From contig JAZNVU010000041.1 of NCBI GenBank assembly GCA_045592985.1, positions 62,001 to 126,000 on the forward strand: DNA of 64,000 nucleotides, read 5' to 3'. The stretch is from UMGS172 sp045592985 (GTDB lineage: Bacteria; Bacillota; Clostridia; Oscillospirales; Acutalibacteraceae). Shown here piece after piece: positions 54,239 to 63,419 of this stretch (its first letter is position 1; every line of letters starts with the position of its first letter). A program made the position numbers and the translations under genes. The notes beneath the pieces are model-generated. The model was not told where the DNA came from and made no database searches. It saw only the letters and a list, made by a program, of their open reading frames with translations.

Positions 54239-55465
54239 TTATATACCCATTCCTGCGGTGTAACCCGTAGAAAAAGCAATTTGCAAATTAAATCCTCCGG
54301 TAAAAGCATCGACATCAAGTACTTCACCTGCAAAAAATAATCCCTTGACTATCTTTGACTGCATGGTTTTAGGGTCGATTTCTTTTAAACTTACCCCACC
54401 TTTTGTAACAATAGCTTCGTCAATCGGTCTGAAATCCGTAATGGTCAAGGTGAGATTTTTCAATATGTCAACAAGTTTTTCGCGTTGCTCTTTGGTTATT
54501 TGATTTACCTTGGCTGACGGTTTTATACCGCTTAATTTAACCACCACCGGCACCATTTTCCTCGGCAACAAATCGCACAGCGAGTTTATGTAATCGCGGT
54601 TGCTGTACTTTGCAAAATCACGCAAAATTCTTTCGTCAAGTTTAGCGTTATCGAGCGCAGGCTTTAGGTCTATTGATATTTTGTACTGACATTTTTGGGG
54701 TTCTTTTATAAAAGCCGATGCACTAAGCACAGTAGGACCTGACAGACCGTAGTGGGTAAACATAAGTTCACCAAAATCCTCATAAACTGCCTTTGTACTG
54801 TCGCCTTTGAACACCTTAACTTGAATGTTTTTAAGGCTTAAACCCTGCAGTTCGGAACACCAACCCTCTTTAACCACTAACGGGACTAAAGACGGAGACA
54901 ATTCGGTCACGGTATGCCCTGCCTGTTTTGCCAAATCATAACCGTCACCGGTTGAGCCTGTCTGCGGGTATGAAATGCCACCTGTTGCAACAATTACCGC
55001 CTCGGCAGGAATTTTTGTGCCATCAGACAACACGACACCTCTTATTTCGTTGCCAAAAATCTGCAGTTCGGTAACACGTCCGTGAACAAATTCACACCCT
55101 GCACGTTTTACGGCATTTACCAAAGCGTCAACAATATCTACCGATTTGTCGGACAAAGGAAAAACGCGGTTTCCTCTCTCGGTTTTAAGCGCAACACCGC
55201 GGTCTTCAAAAAAAGCCTTGGTATCCTCAGCCGAAAAGTTATTAAACGCCGAATAAAGAAACCTACCGTCACCAGTAACCGCAGCAATAAGCCCTTTTAT
55301 GTCGGTATCGTTGGTGACGTTGCACCTGCCCTTTCCGGTTATCATAACTTTACGCGCCGGGCGTTCGTTTCTTTCAATCAAAGTGACCCTTGCGCCCTGC
55401 TCGGCAGCTTTAAAAGCCGCCATAAGTCCTGCCGCACCGCCACCTACAACAACTACTCTTTTCAA
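54239..55465 (-). CDS. HI0933/BaiN-family flavoprotein
   Basis: A 408-residue FAD-binding protein: VVVGGGAAGLMAAFKAAE (dinucleotide fold), RKVMITGKGRCNVTND (family mark), ATGGISYPQTGSTGDGYDLA, and FFAGEVLDVDAFTGGFNLQ at the end. Named aminoacetone oxidase or 3-dehydro-bile-acid reductase (BaiN) in databases, but the physiological substrate of most members is unknown. TTG start overlapping the stop of the upstream gene. It forms a run with cmk and ispH. Confidence 0.9.
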   Translation of the reverse strand: MKRVVVVGGGAAGLMAAFKAAEQGARVTLIERNERPARKVMITGKGRCNVTNDTDIKGLIAAVTGDGRFLYSAFNNFSAEDTKAFFEDRGVALKTERGNRVFPLSDKSVDIVDALVNAVKRAGCEFVHGRVTELQIFGNEIRGVVLSDGTKIPAEAVIVATGGISYPQTGSTGDGYDLAKQAGHTVTELSPSLVPLVVKEGWCSELQGLSLKNIQVKVFKGDSTKAVYEDFGELMFTHYGLSGPTVLSASAFIKEPQKCQYKISIDLKPALDNAKLDERILRDFAKYSNRDYINSLCDLLPRKMVPVVVKLSGIKPSAKVNQITKEQREKLVDILKNLTLTITDFRPIDEAIVTKGGVSLKEIDPKTMQSKIVKGLFFAGEVLDVDAFTGGFNLQIAFSTGYTAGMGI

Positions 55466-56130
55466 TCCTCTTTGTTCCTCTGTTTTTGCTTTCTTATTAC
55501 TAAAATGAAAATAATATTAATGAACAATACAACACCATTTACTGATGCCACCGTAATAAGCACCGGTATCTGTGCCTTGAGGATTTTGTCAAGTTCCCCA
55601 TAACGGTTAAGGTACCATGCGCTTTCTTCTATACATTTGTCGCGGTTTTTTTCAAACTCGGCAGCAAACTTTAAATTTCCTTTTTCGGTTTCTTCAATTC
55701 TAAGTTGTTCAAAACGCTCTGCTTCACGCAGATTAAAATGATATCCTGCATTTAAAGCACCGTTTCTTTCGTAATAGGTGCTAATCGTTCTAATACCCAC
55801 TACAGCAGTTACAACAAAACACACGACAAGAATAATCGATAAAACAGCACCCAAAACGCCCCTTTTGAAGAGGTTCTGTTTGGCACTTTGCAAATTTTCT
55901 TTAACAACCTCTAAAGCCGAAGGCTCGTCTTCAAAAACGGTTTCGTGCCGTCCTTTAACCGAGACCAAAATGAAATTGGATATGACCAAACCAACCGCGC
56001 CTACAAAAAACCAGATAATTGCCCCGTCTTTACCAAGACCCATAAGTGCAAAAGTTACAACCATAAGCACAATACTTATTGCAGCAAGGCTGACTCCGAT
56101 AATATAACGTATATCCTTTTTGTAGTTCAC
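55462..56130 (-). CDS. Membrane protein of unknown function
   Basis: A 222-residue protein with four helices: two at the N-terminus (about 12-55), one at 95-118 and one at 188-212. Between the last two lies a charged helical outer or inner domain (RFEQLRIEETEKGNLKFAAEF). Basic tail. Family not recognised. GTG start with TGGAGATG upstream. It is the first gene of the run that leads to cmk and ispH. Confidence 0.65.
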   Translation of the reverse strand: MNYKKDIRYIIGVSLAAISIVLMVVTFALMGLGKDGAIIWFFVGAVGLVISNFILVSVKGRHETVFEDEPSALEVVKENLQSAKQNLFKRGVLGAVLSIILVVCFVVTAVVGIRTISTYYERNGALNAGYHFNLREAERFEQLRIEETEKGNLKFAAEFEKNRDKCIEESAWYLNRYGELDKILKAQIPVLITVASVNGVVLFINIIFILVIRKQKQRNKED

Positions 56131-56272
56131 AGTTCGTCATCTCCATTTCGATTAACTAATTTATTTTATCACATTTTAAAGCAAAACGGAAGTATTATTT
56201 ACGTATTTTACATACAGTTTACACTTTGAATAATAAAAATGTTAAAATTGAAACGAAATAGGGAAAAATATA

Positions 56273-56301
56273 TTGTATATCGAACAAAAGTTTGATACAA
56301 T
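56273..56301 (+). promoter_or_regulatory. Promoter of the beta-helix protein gene
   Basis: TTGTAT (56273-56278), a 17-bp spacer, TACAAT (56296-56301). Confidence 0.65.
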
Positions 56302-56337
56302 ATTATAAATAAACACACATTGTATGGAGTGTAATAT

Positions 56338-57003
56338 ATGGATAAAATAACTATAAAAGACCTTTACTCAATTGAAAACACCATTGCAACAGCGATTTTC
56401 GATGGTTGCACCTATCCTTGGGAGGTTCTTCCCAAAATCAAGAATTTTATTTTGGAACTTGGCAAAACGCTTGACCCTGAAAAATTTGAATACAAAGGAA
56501 ATGATGTCTGGGTAGCCAAATCGGCTGTTGTATTCCCCAGCGCATATATTGCAGGGCCTTGTATTATCGACGAAAATGCTGAAATTCGCCATTGCGCGTT
56601 CATTCGCGGAAGCGCCATTATCGGTAAAGGCTCAGTTGTCGGCAACTCGACCGAAGTTAAAAACGCTCTTATTTTCGATAGCGTTCAGGTTCCCCACTAC
56701 AACTATGTTGGAGATTCTGTTTTGGGATATAAATCTCATCTCGGTGCGGGTGCTGTAACCTCTAATGTTAAATCCGATAAAACGCTTGTTAAGGTATGGG
56801 AAAACGAAAACCGTATCGAAACAGGGCTTAAAAAATTCGGTGCTATGGTAGGCGACGGAGTCGAAGTAGGTTGCGGTTCGGTGCTTAATCCGGGCACTGT
56901 AATCGGCAAAAACTCCAACGTATACCCTCTCTCTTCAGTAAGAGGTACCGTTCCCGCCAACTCTATTTACAAAAAGCGCGGCGATATCGTTGAAAAGTAT
57001 TAA
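56338..57003 (+). CDS. Left-handed beta-helix (hexapeptide repeat) protein
   Basis: After a helical N-terminus (1-55) the 221-residue protein has hexapeptide repeats from about residue 60 (AVVFPSAYIAGPCIIDENAEIR...) to 205, with the DxS...LGYKSHLGAGAVTSN loop typical of the C-terminal half of sugar-nucleotide pyrophosphorylases such as GlmU. There is no nucleotidyltransferase domain. It may be an acetyltransferase or a stand-alone partner of one; the substrate is unknown. It is 14 bases before the Nudix gene. Confidence 0.8.
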   Translation: MDKITIKDLYSIENTIATAIFDGCTYPWEVLPKIKNFILELGKTLDPEKFEYKGNDVWVAKSAVVFPSAYIAGPCIIDENAEIRHCAFIRGSAIIGKGSVVGNSTEVKNALIFDSVQVPHYNYVGDSVLGYKSHLGAGAVTSNVKSDKTLVKVWENENRIETGLKKFGAMVGDGVEVGCGSVLNPGTVIGKNSNVYPLSSVRGTVPANSIYKKRGDIVEKY

Positions 57004-57017
57004 TTCGAGGTAACGTA

Positions 57018-57569
57018 ATGGAAGTATGGGATGTCCTTGATAAAAACGGCGTCCCTACCGGCAAAACCGTAGTCCGAAAAAGAGTGTGCCTGCAAAAAGG
57101 CGAATATCACCTTGTGGTTCACATTTGGATATTAGGTTCTGACGGTAGGGTACTTATTCAACGCCGAAGCTTTGATAAACCGCTTATGCCCGGTGAATGG
57201 GCTGCCATAGGCGGCAGTGCGCTTTCGGGAGAAACTGCCTGCACCGCAGCTAAACGCGAATTGTTTGAGGAAATGGGTATCGATGTCGAACCCGACGAAC
57301 TTAAACTTATTCGCCGAATGGTGCGAAAAAATTCAATACTTAACATATTTCTGGTTTGTTGTGACACACCTGTTTCAGAATTGACTTTGCAGGAATCGGA
57401 AGTCAGTGAAGCCAAGTGGGTGCACCGCAACAAATTAAGACAAATGATAAAATGCGGTGATTTTCACAACTACGGCAAGGAGTATTTTGACACGGTTTTC
57501 GGCGCTTTTGACCGCAAATCGGCGTTAAGACGGAGAAGAAAAAGATATGAACGAAGAAACAAAAAATAA
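57018..57569 (+). CDS. Nudix hydrolase, IPP-isomerase-like
   Basis: A 183-residue protein with a full Nudix box (GSALSGE...KRELFEEMGI). The N-terminal EVWDVLDKNGVPTGKT and HLVVHIWIL match the branch related to type 1 isopentenyl diphosphate isomerase and YfcD. It lacks clear isomerase Cys/Glu pairs, so hydrolysis of a nucleoside diphosphate derivative is as likely. The 3' end overlaps the next gene by 23 bases. Confidence 0.88.
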   Translation: MEVWDVLDKNGVPTGKTVVRKRVCLQKGEYHLVVHIWILGSDGRVLIQRRSFDKPLMPGEWAAIGGSALSGETACTAAKRELFEEMGIDVEPDELKLIRRMVRKNSILNIFLVCCDTPVSELTLQESEVSEAKWVHRNKLRQMIKCGDFHNYGKEYFDTVFGAFDRKSALRRRRKRYERRNKK

Positions 57570-58503
57570 TCAATGTCAGATTTGTCACAGTTATTTATTT
57601 GAAGATGACGATATAGTTATCTGCCCCGAATGTGGCGCACCGCACCATCGCGATTGCTGGCAAACTGTTGGTCATTGCGGTGTTGCACAAGACCACGGCA
57701 CCGACAACCAATACGACAAGATTAAAAAAGCCGAGAAAGAAGCAGAAGCAAATCAAAACAACTCGGTTACCGAACGCAAGTGTAGATTTTGCGGAAGAAC
57801 TTCCAAAACCGAAGGTGCTGAGTTTTGTCCCTACTGCGGTCAGCCGTATGAAGGCCCCGGAATACATCACCCACATCCGTTTGTAGTGAACGGTTCTGCT
57901 GTAAACTTTGACCCGCTGGGTGGTGTGCCAAAAGACACCTTGATTGAAGGCGTTACCGCAGGTGACATTGCTACCTTCGTTGGCAACAATTCCCACAGGT
58001 ACGTGAACAAATTCAAAACTCTTAACAAAGGTAATAAAAATTCCTGGAACTGGCTGGCTTTCCTTTTTCCTTCTGCATTTTGTCTGTCACGAAAAATGTA
58101 TTCAAACGGAATATTGTTCTTAATTTTATCCATCGCCGCCAACCTTTGTTTTGTTCCGTTTAACCAAACCTTAGCATCTTTGGGCGACGTTGCAAAAATG
58201 ACTCAAGACCAGCTTGTTACGCTCGCTACCGAAAACATTTCAGCCTTTACACCGCTTATTTGGATAATGTGTGCCGTCGGAACAGTGCTGTTTATTTTAC
58301 CTCACATCATCTGCGGAATCAGAAGTGACTGGATGTACCGAAATTATGTAATCACAAAAATCAAAGCTATTAAAGCAAACAAGGATATCGACGATTACGA
58401 CGAAACATTACAGGTTAAAGGTTCTGTTAGTTTTACGCTTATGTTTGTTGCATTCCTTGCCGAACAGTATTTGCCTGTTATTTTAACAAGCTTTCTATGG
58501 TGA
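57547..58503 (+). CDS. RING-like/zinc-ribbon DUF2628 membrane protein
   Basis: A 318-residue protein. The N-terminal Prok-RING-like module has Cys/His pairs (CQIC, CPEC, HHRDC, HCG), followed by a zinc ribbon (CRFC...CPYC, about 77-97), a linker, then three membrane helices (about 170-300) in a DUF2628-like region (SWNWLAFLFPSAFCLSRKMY). The metal sites should lie in the cytosol. Function unknown; such proteins are common in Clostridia. It overlaps the Nudix gene and precedes lexA. Confidence 0.75.
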   Translation: MNEETKNNQCQICHSYLFEDDDIVICPECGAPHHRDCWQTVGHCGVAQDHGTDNQYDKIKKAEKEAEANQNNSVTERKCRFCGRTSKTEGAEFCPYCGQPYEGPGIHHPHPFVVNGSAVNFDPLGGVPKDTLIEGVTAGDIATFVGNNSHRYVNKFKTLNKGNKNSWNWLAFLFPSAFCLSRKMYSNGILFLILSIAANLCFVPFNQTLASLGDVAKMTQDQLVTLATENISAFTPLIWIMCAVGTVLFILPHIICGIRSDWMYRNYVITKIKAIKANKDIDDYDETLQVKGSVSFTLMFVAFLAEQYLPVILTSFLW

Positions 58504-58534
58504 TATTTTCAATAGTTAAAAGAGGTGATCCGTC

Positions 58535-59131
58535 GTGTCACGACATAAACTTTCAGATAATCAGTCACGTGTTTACGCATATCTCGTAAAAACATTGGCA
58601 AGTTCAATACCGCCCACTGTCCGCGAAATCTGCGCCGCTACAGGAATTAAGTCGACCTCTACTGTTCACAGCATACTGTCTTCTTTAGAGGAACAAGGCT
58701 ACATAACACGCGATGCAAAATTTTCGCGTTCTATAAGGATTGCGGGCAGCTCTGATTCCGCTATGGTCCCTGTACTCGGTAAAGTCACCGCAGGTCAACC
58801 CATACTTGCTGTTGAGGAAATAGAGAGTTACATTCCCTACCCTATTTCTGCCGAATCTCCCGATAGTCTTTTTGCACTTAGAGTTTCAGGGCTTAGCATG
58901 CGCGACGCAGGTATTCTTGACGGTGATATTATTGTTGCCGATAAAAATTCCTACAGCAGTAACGGAGATATTGTTGTTGCTTTGATTGAAGAAGAAGCAA
59001 CCGTTAAAAGATTAGTGGCGGAGCACGGCAAAAAACCTTATTTGATGCCTGAAAATCCCGATTTTGACCCTATTTATCCCGAAAATATGGAAATTTTGGG
59101 CAGAGTAATAGGTAGTTTCAGAAAGTATTAA
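58535..59131 (+). CDS. lexA: LexA repressor
   Basis: The SOS repressor and self-cleaving Ser-Lys protease. In 198 residues: the winged helix (PTVREICAATGIKSTSTVHSIL), the cleavage bond Ala86-Gly87 (KVTAGQP), Ser121 (GLSMRDAG) and Lys158 (ATVKRL). All catalytic parts are present. GTG start; AAAGAGGTG lies 9 bases upstream. I see no GAAC-N4-GTTC operator within 100 bases upstream, so self-repression is not shown by the sequence. Confidence 0.96.
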   Translation: MSRHKLSDNQSRVYAYLVKTLASSIPPTVREICAATGIKSTSTVHSILSSLEEQGYITRDAKFSRSIRIAGSSDSAMVPVLGKVTAGQPILAVEEIESYIPYPISAESPDSLFALRVSGLSMRDAGILDGDIIVADKNSYSSNGDIVVALIEEEATVKRLVAEHGKKPYLMPENPDFDPIYPENMEILGRVIGSFRKY

Positions 59132-59135
59132 AGTT

Positions 59136-59585
59136 ATGAAAAAAGTTGAGATTTTTACTGACGGAGCATGCTCCGGCAATCCCGGTCCGGGTGGTTGGGG
59201 AGCAATTTTGCGTTACGGAACAAACGAAAAAGAACTTTCGGGTGGAGAAGAAAACACTACCAACAACCGAATGGAACTGACTGCATGTATAATGGCACTA
59301 TCAGCTCTTAAGGTTCCTTGTGAAGTAACATTAACTACCGATTCACAGTATGTTGTCAACGGTATAACAAAAGGTTGGGCTGCTTCATGGCGCAGCAACG
59401 GTTGGATTAAAGGTGATAAAAAACCTGCCCTTAATCCGGATTTATGGGAACAACTTTTGGATTTAACCGAAACGCATAATGTGACCTTTAACTGGATAAA
59501 AGGACATGCAGGACACCCTGAAAATGAACGGTGCGATGCACTTGCTGTTGAATTTTATAAAAACTTGCAAAAGACCGACTTGTAA
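59136..59585 (+). CDS. rnhA: Ribonuclease HI
   Basis: RNase HI cuts RNA in RNA-DNA hybrids. The 149-residue enzyme has the catalytic acids in TDGACSGNPGPGG (Asp), NNRMELTA (Glu), TTDSQYVVNG (Asp) and ERCDALA (Asp), and the basic handle region KGWAASWRSNGWIKG. It follows lexA by 4 bases. Confidence 0.97.
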   Translation: MKKVEIFTDGACSGNPGPGGWGAILRYGTNEKELSGGEENTTNNRMELTACIMALSALKVPCEVTLTTDSQYVVNGITKGWAASWRSNGWIKGDKKPALNPDLWEQLLDLTETHNVTFNWIKGHAGHPENERCDALAVEFYKNLQKTDL

Positions 59586-59599
59586 TGTCGGTCTTTTTA
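59571..59599 (+). terminator. Terminator of lexA-rnhA, overlapping the queT promoter
   Basis: AAGACCGAC / GTCGGTCTT stem, loop containing the rnhA stop, then TTTTT. The loop and 3' arm overlap the -35 and spacer of the next promoter. Confidence 0.85.
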
Positions 59600-59608
59600 T
59601 GTTAGAAT
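59580..59608 (+). promoter_or_regulatory. Promoter of queT
   Basis: TTGTAA (59580-59585), a 17-bp spacer, TAGAAT (59603-59608) preceded by TGT (extended -10). Confidence 0.65.
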
Positions 59609-59613
59609 ATCAA

Positions 59614-59671
59614 AAGTCAGTTCGCAAAATCCTGACTTAGAGTATTTGCTCTAAAATCAAAACTACGGAGG
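59614..59671 (+). promoter_or_regulatory. Probable preQ1 class I-like riboswitch upstream of queT
   Basis: P1 stem AAGTCAG (59614-59620) / CTGACTT (59632-59638), with loop TTCGCAAAATC, which resembles the Thermoanaerobacter preQ1-I loop (UCGCAGUAAC). An A-rich tail (AAAATCAAAACTACGGAGG, 59653-59671) follows that contains the ribosome site. The loop TTCG can pair with CGGA of the tail to form the pseudoknot and hide the GGAGG. Unlike the compact form, a short TAGAG / CTCTA hairpin (59638-59653) lies between P1 and the tail. Context (queT) strongly supports preQ1 sensing. Confidence 0.6.
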
Positions 59672-59679
59672 AATTTAAT

Positions 59680-60192
59680 ATGAAAAATAAGCCAAACTCA
59701 GCGCGGTACATAATTACCTCCGCGCTTATAGCGTCGCTTTATACGGCACTAACACTTGTGTCATCCGCTTTCGGACTAGCATATTCAGGACTGCAATTCC
59801 GATTATCGGAGGCTTTGAACATCCTCGCGGCGTTTACGCCAGCCGCAATACCGGGACTTACAATCGGCTGCATTATCAGTAATCTGACCAGTCCCTTCGG
59901 TATAATCGATATTGTACTTGGTGCCACTGCAACTTTGATATCCGCTTTGTCTATATCGGCTATTTCGAAAATGAAAACTAAGTATGTTCCTGTTATCATG
60001 TCAATCCCACCAGCAGTTTTAAATGGATTTGTTGTAGGACTTGAAACTGTACTGTTTGCAACCGATAACGCAGGTTTTTCTCTTTTTTTAATATCTTCTG
60101 CTCAGGTTTTTGTGAGTGAAATTGTCATCTGTTGTTTGTTGGGTATTCCACTTTATAATTTGCTGAAATCTAAATTCAACAATATATTCTAA
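59680..60192 (+). CDS. queT: QueT-family queuosine-precursor transporter
   Basis: A 170-residue membrane protein with five or six helices. QFRLSEALNILAAFTPAAIPGLTIGCIISNL, GIIDIVLGATATLISA and PAVLNGFVVG are typical of QueT, the substrate-binding S component of an ECF transporter for preQ1 or preQ0. It would borrow the ECF energising module from elsewhere. GGAGG lies 7 bases before the ATG inside the riboswitch-like tail. Confidence 0.93.
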   Translation: MKNKPNSARYIITSALIASLYTALTLVSSAFGLAYSGLQFRLSEALNILAAFTPAAIPGLTIGCIISNLTSPFGIIDIVLGATATLISALSISAISKMKTKYVPVIMSIPPAVLNGFVVGLETVLFATDNAGFSLFLISSAQVFVSEIVICCLLGIPLYNLLKSKFNNIF

Positions 60193-60193
60193 T

Positions 60194-60225
60194 AAAAAAG
60201 CGCTTCGGTTGTCCGAAGCGCTTTA
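60194..60225. terminator. Bidirectional terminator between queT and the surface protein
   Basis: Perfect AAGCGCTTCGG-ttgt-CCGAAGCGCTT stem with A run on the left and TTTAATT on the right. Serves both convergent genes. Confidence 0.9.
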
Positions 60226-60241
60226 ATTATATTATAGGAGA

Positions 60242-63200
60242 TTATTTCGCGAAAACTTTCTTACCGGTGATAAGAAGTGCGCCGGCAGAGAGAATGATAA
60301 CTGCGAGGATGATGATGGGGCTTACAGACGAATCTCCGGTAGGAGCAGAGTCAGTAGAAGCCGAACCGGTGTAACCTTTGAGGGTGATGGATGCATCATC
60401 AAAGTACATATCGCAGCCAACGGTAGTACCAATGCCAACGAACGGAGTGGTTGCAACGAAGGTGTAGCTAACCTGCTGCCACTCGCCTTCTTTAAGGTCA
60501 GAATACTTAATAACAGTACCCATATTCTGAGCAGCAGAAATTCCGGTAAAGGAAGTCATGCTCATGAGCGAGATAACGCCGGTATCAACAGAGATAGCAG
60601 TGGGTTTTACCCAGAACTTCAAGGTATAGGTCTCACCTACATCAAGAGCATAGTCATCGCTTCTCATAAGAGTGAAGGTTTTAACGCCTGCGGTTGCTCC
60701 GTTACGGAATACCGAGAAAGAACCATGACGGATGTTAGAAGAATCAAATCCTACAGCAGTGTTGGTGTACAAGGTGTAACCTGCGGCAATACCAAGCTGA
60801 ACAACGCTGGCGGGGTAATTTTCGAAGTTTTCCTCGATTTTGCCGAGCTGCCACTTAGCGTGGAGAACAATAGGATCGGCACCGAATTTTGTATCGGTGA
60901 ATTTGGTAGCAAAAGTATTATCAGTGTACCAACCGATGAACTTATAACCATTCTTCTTGGGTGTGGGGAGAACGATGGTATCACCCTCATCACCAGAAAT
61001 TGCATTAACAGCCTTACCGCCATTTACGTTAAAGCGGATAGCAGAACCGTAAATGTTCATGTCATTTTCAGGACAACTAATAACAACATCGTCAATGTAA
61101 AGTGTTGCGTCACCGCTACAGCCGATAGCCATGTAGTTATCGTTAGCGGTAGCACCAGTAGCAAGAGTTGCATCGAACTCAATAACGCCCTCTGCCCAAC
61201 CGTTGGTGTTATCACTATAAGCAACTGAACCAGTCTGCTGCTTATATGCTACCCAGGTACCGCCCTTATTAGAAAGGAATATATAGAATCTACCCTGAGT
61301 TTTGAAGTCTTCAACTTTATACTTGAATTTAACTACGTAACGAGCGCCTTCGTAAGCACGGATGACCTTGCCGGCATCCTGGAACATTGCACGAGCAATC
61401 TGCGTAGCACTCTTGTTGGTACCATATTCAAGGCTATGGCTGAGAACCTTATTGCCGTTTGCCTCAGTGATGATCTTATAACGGTCAGACTTACGGTCGA
61501 TGTCGGTAATTGTGTAGTCTTCGTAGTCGATAACAACACCGTCGGTCTCCCACTTAGCAAACAAGGTAAGGCTGGTGGAAGGAGCAGAGTTAACATCGAG
61601 AGCTTTGTTAAAGTTGCGGTCAAGATACCATCCAACGAAGGTCTGGTTATCATACTCGGGATTCTCGGGCATGCCGATAATAGGCTGACCGGGGAATGCA
61701 ACTATTTTGCCTACATTAGCATCGTACTCTTCAACATTTGTTCTGAAGCTAAGTTCAACAACGCCTGCTTTAAGATTCCATGCAGCATAAGCATTCATAA
61801 TACCTGCAGGCATTATGGTAGAAGTTGTAAGATCGTAAGTTGTAGTAACAGCTTCTTCGCCTTCTCCGGTAGTAACATCATATTTCCAACCGACAAAATC
61901 GTATCCGTACTTTGTAGGTGCAGGAAGATCAGCAGGTTTTCTGCCGACTTCAACAGCGATGGATTCGCACTCGTCACCGCCATTGGATTCAAATACAATA
62001 ATAGCATCCTCACCGGTGGTAGAATGGGTCTGAACACGAACATTATCGAAGAGGACTGCGGTTGCAAATTCTTCAGGACAATTGGTGCTATTGCTCATAC
62101 CAATACCGATGCTTGAGTAGGTCTCAGCGTCGGAAGTGGCAATGAAAGTATACTTTGCATGTGCCCAACCTTGTGCTGCATCGTCATCACGATAATCGAA
62201 CTCGTCAATAACTGTGATAGTTTTTACAGCACCCTTACCATCAGTATTTACATAGTAAAGGTTAAGTTTTGTGGGGGTTTCACTATGCTCAACGAAATAG
62301 TCGAACTCAACTGTGTAGATACCGCCGTTTACCATGGCAAGCTGATCTGCACCGTTGTTAACAGTGAAATAGTGATGACCGTTCTTAGACTTAGAATGTG
62401 TAAGTTTGAAGAACTTATTGGTGTTGTCCTCGTTAGCAAGGATCTCACCACGGGTAACGTAACCGTTACCGGTATTGTAGGTGTAATCGTTAGCGTCTAC
62501 GCTCCACTCGAAGCCGTTGTTATCAACGTCTTCAAAGTCCATAACGTAATCTTCAACAACTACCTGGGGAACGTAAGGCTTAATAACGATATCGTCAATA
62601 TATACCTTACCTCTGTCGTAGTTACCGTCACCGACAGTGAAGAGAAGGTAAGGATAACTGGTTACGTTTGCTGCGCTGAGAGTGAAGGAAAGGTTTCCAA
62701 CAGCCCAATCATCGGTATAATCGAAGTAAGCAGTTGCAATAGATTGTTTGCTGTCCGAGTTACCGATACCTTCCTGTTTAGTGACATATGCGCTGATTTT
62801 TACGCCCTGCTCATAAGGCTGGGTACCCTTAGTAGCCATGTATCTGAAAGAAACGATGTACTGGGTATCAGCAGCGCAGGTAACGCCTTTTCCGCTTCCG
62901 GGATAAGCCTCGATAGCCGTGTTAATGGTGTTCTTGCCACCTGCAAGCTGGTCGCCGAGAAGAACTTTGTTGTTGGCATCATGAGGATCGGCTACGATCT
63001 GGAATGCACCGAACTGATTGTTACCGAATTTGCCGTTGGGATCGTAAATACCGTTGGTGTTAGCATCGGTATAATCGAAGGTAGCAACAATACCGTCATA
63101 CTTTGCGAACAAAGTAGTATCGTTGCCGGCAACGGTTACCTTGTTTGTGAAGTTGATATCGTCATACCAACCGAGGAATGTTACGCCTTCGGTAGGTACA

Positions 63201-63382
63201 GTAGGTGCAGGAATTGCAGCACCTTTAGCGAGGTTGAGAGTGTAAACAACGCCGTTGTTATTCAATGTGTAATCAGTACCTGCAGCACTTGCAGTACCAA
63301 CAAATGAAACCACACAAAGTGACAGCAGCATTGAGAGGACACAAACAACACTTATCGCCTTTTTGAAAGCACGAGTTTTCAT
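60242..63382 (-). CDS. Large secreted InlB-repeat surface protein
   Basis: A 1046-residue protein with a signal peptide (1-33, SLCVVSFVGTASA), then alternating InlB_B-type repeats (about 36-94, 465-540, 545-620, 785-850; marks GWYDD, GWKYD, GWYLD, GWYTD, each closing near LFAKW/LHAKW) and CBM-like beta modules (VMDFEDVDNNGF, VVIDYEDYTITD, IEENFENYPASV). The end reads DSAPTGDSSVSP, a hydrophobic helix and KKVFAK, similar to the TGD-type tails of clostridial surface proteins and possibly a divergent sorting signal. No catalytic motif seen. Likely a sugar-binding or adhesive protein. It lies 88 bases after a solute-binding-protein gene, possibly in one transcript. Codons are biased toward C/G-ending forms, as in pckG. 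Confidence 0.85.
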   Translation of the reverse strand: MKTRAFKKAISVVCVLSMLLSLCVVSFVGTASAAGTDYTLNNNGVVYTLNLAKGAAIPAPTVPTEGVTFLGWYDDINFTNKVTVAGNDTTLFAKYDGIVATFDYTDANTNGIYDPNGKFGNNQFGAFQIVADPHDANNKVLLGDQLAGGKNTINTAIEAYPGSGKGVTCAADTQYIVSFRYMATKGTQPYEQGVKISAYVTKQEGIGNSDSKQSIATAYFDYTDDWAVGNLSFTLSAANVTSYPYLLFTVGDGNYDRGKVYIDDIVIKPYVPQVVVEDYVMDFEDVDNNGFEWSVDANDYTYNTGNGYVTRGEILANEDNTNKFFKLTHSKSKNGHHYFTVNNGADQLAMVNGGIYTVEFDYFVEHSETPTKLNLYYVNTDGKGAVKTITVIDEFDYRDDDAAQGWAHAKYTFIATSDAETYSSIGIGMSNSTNCPEEFATAVLFDNVRVQTHSTTGEDAIIVFESNGGDECESIAVEVGRKPADLPAPTKYGYDFVGWKYDVTTGEGEEAVTTTYDLTTSTIMPAGIMNAYAAWNLKAGVVELSFRTNVEEYDANVGKIVAFPGQPIIGMPENPEYDNQTFVGWYLDRNFNKALDVNSAPSTSLTLFAKWETDGVVIDYEDYTITDIDRKSDRYKIITEANGNKVLSHSLEYGTNKSATQIARAMFQDAGKVIRAYEGARYVVKFKYKVEDFKTQGRFYIFLSNKGGTWVAYKQQTGSVAYSDNTNGWAEGVIEFDATLATGATANDNYMAIGCSGDATLYIDDVVISCPENDMNIYGSAIRFNVNGGKAVNAISGDEGDTIVLPTPKKNGYKFIGWYTDNTFATKFTDTKFGADPIVLHAKWQLGKIEENFENYPASVVQLGIAAGYTLYTNTAVGFDSSNIRHGSFSVFRNGATAGVKTFTLMRSDDYALDVGETYTLKFWVKPTAISVDTGVISLMSMTSFTGISAAQNMGTVIKYSDLKEGEWQQVSYTFVATTPFVGIGTTVGCDMYFDDASITLKGYTGSASTDSAPTGDSSVSPIIILAVIILSAGALLITGKKVFAK

Positions 63383-63419
63383 TATTTTACCTCTTTCTTG
63401 AGTGATAAAGCACGTGTAC

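Noticed and set aside
62159..63307. Long open frame (382 codons) on the plus strand
   Set aside because: It lies wholly opposite the InlB-repeat surface protein, has no ribosome site, and its composition (rich in Val, Ile, Cys) is that of an antisense shadow.
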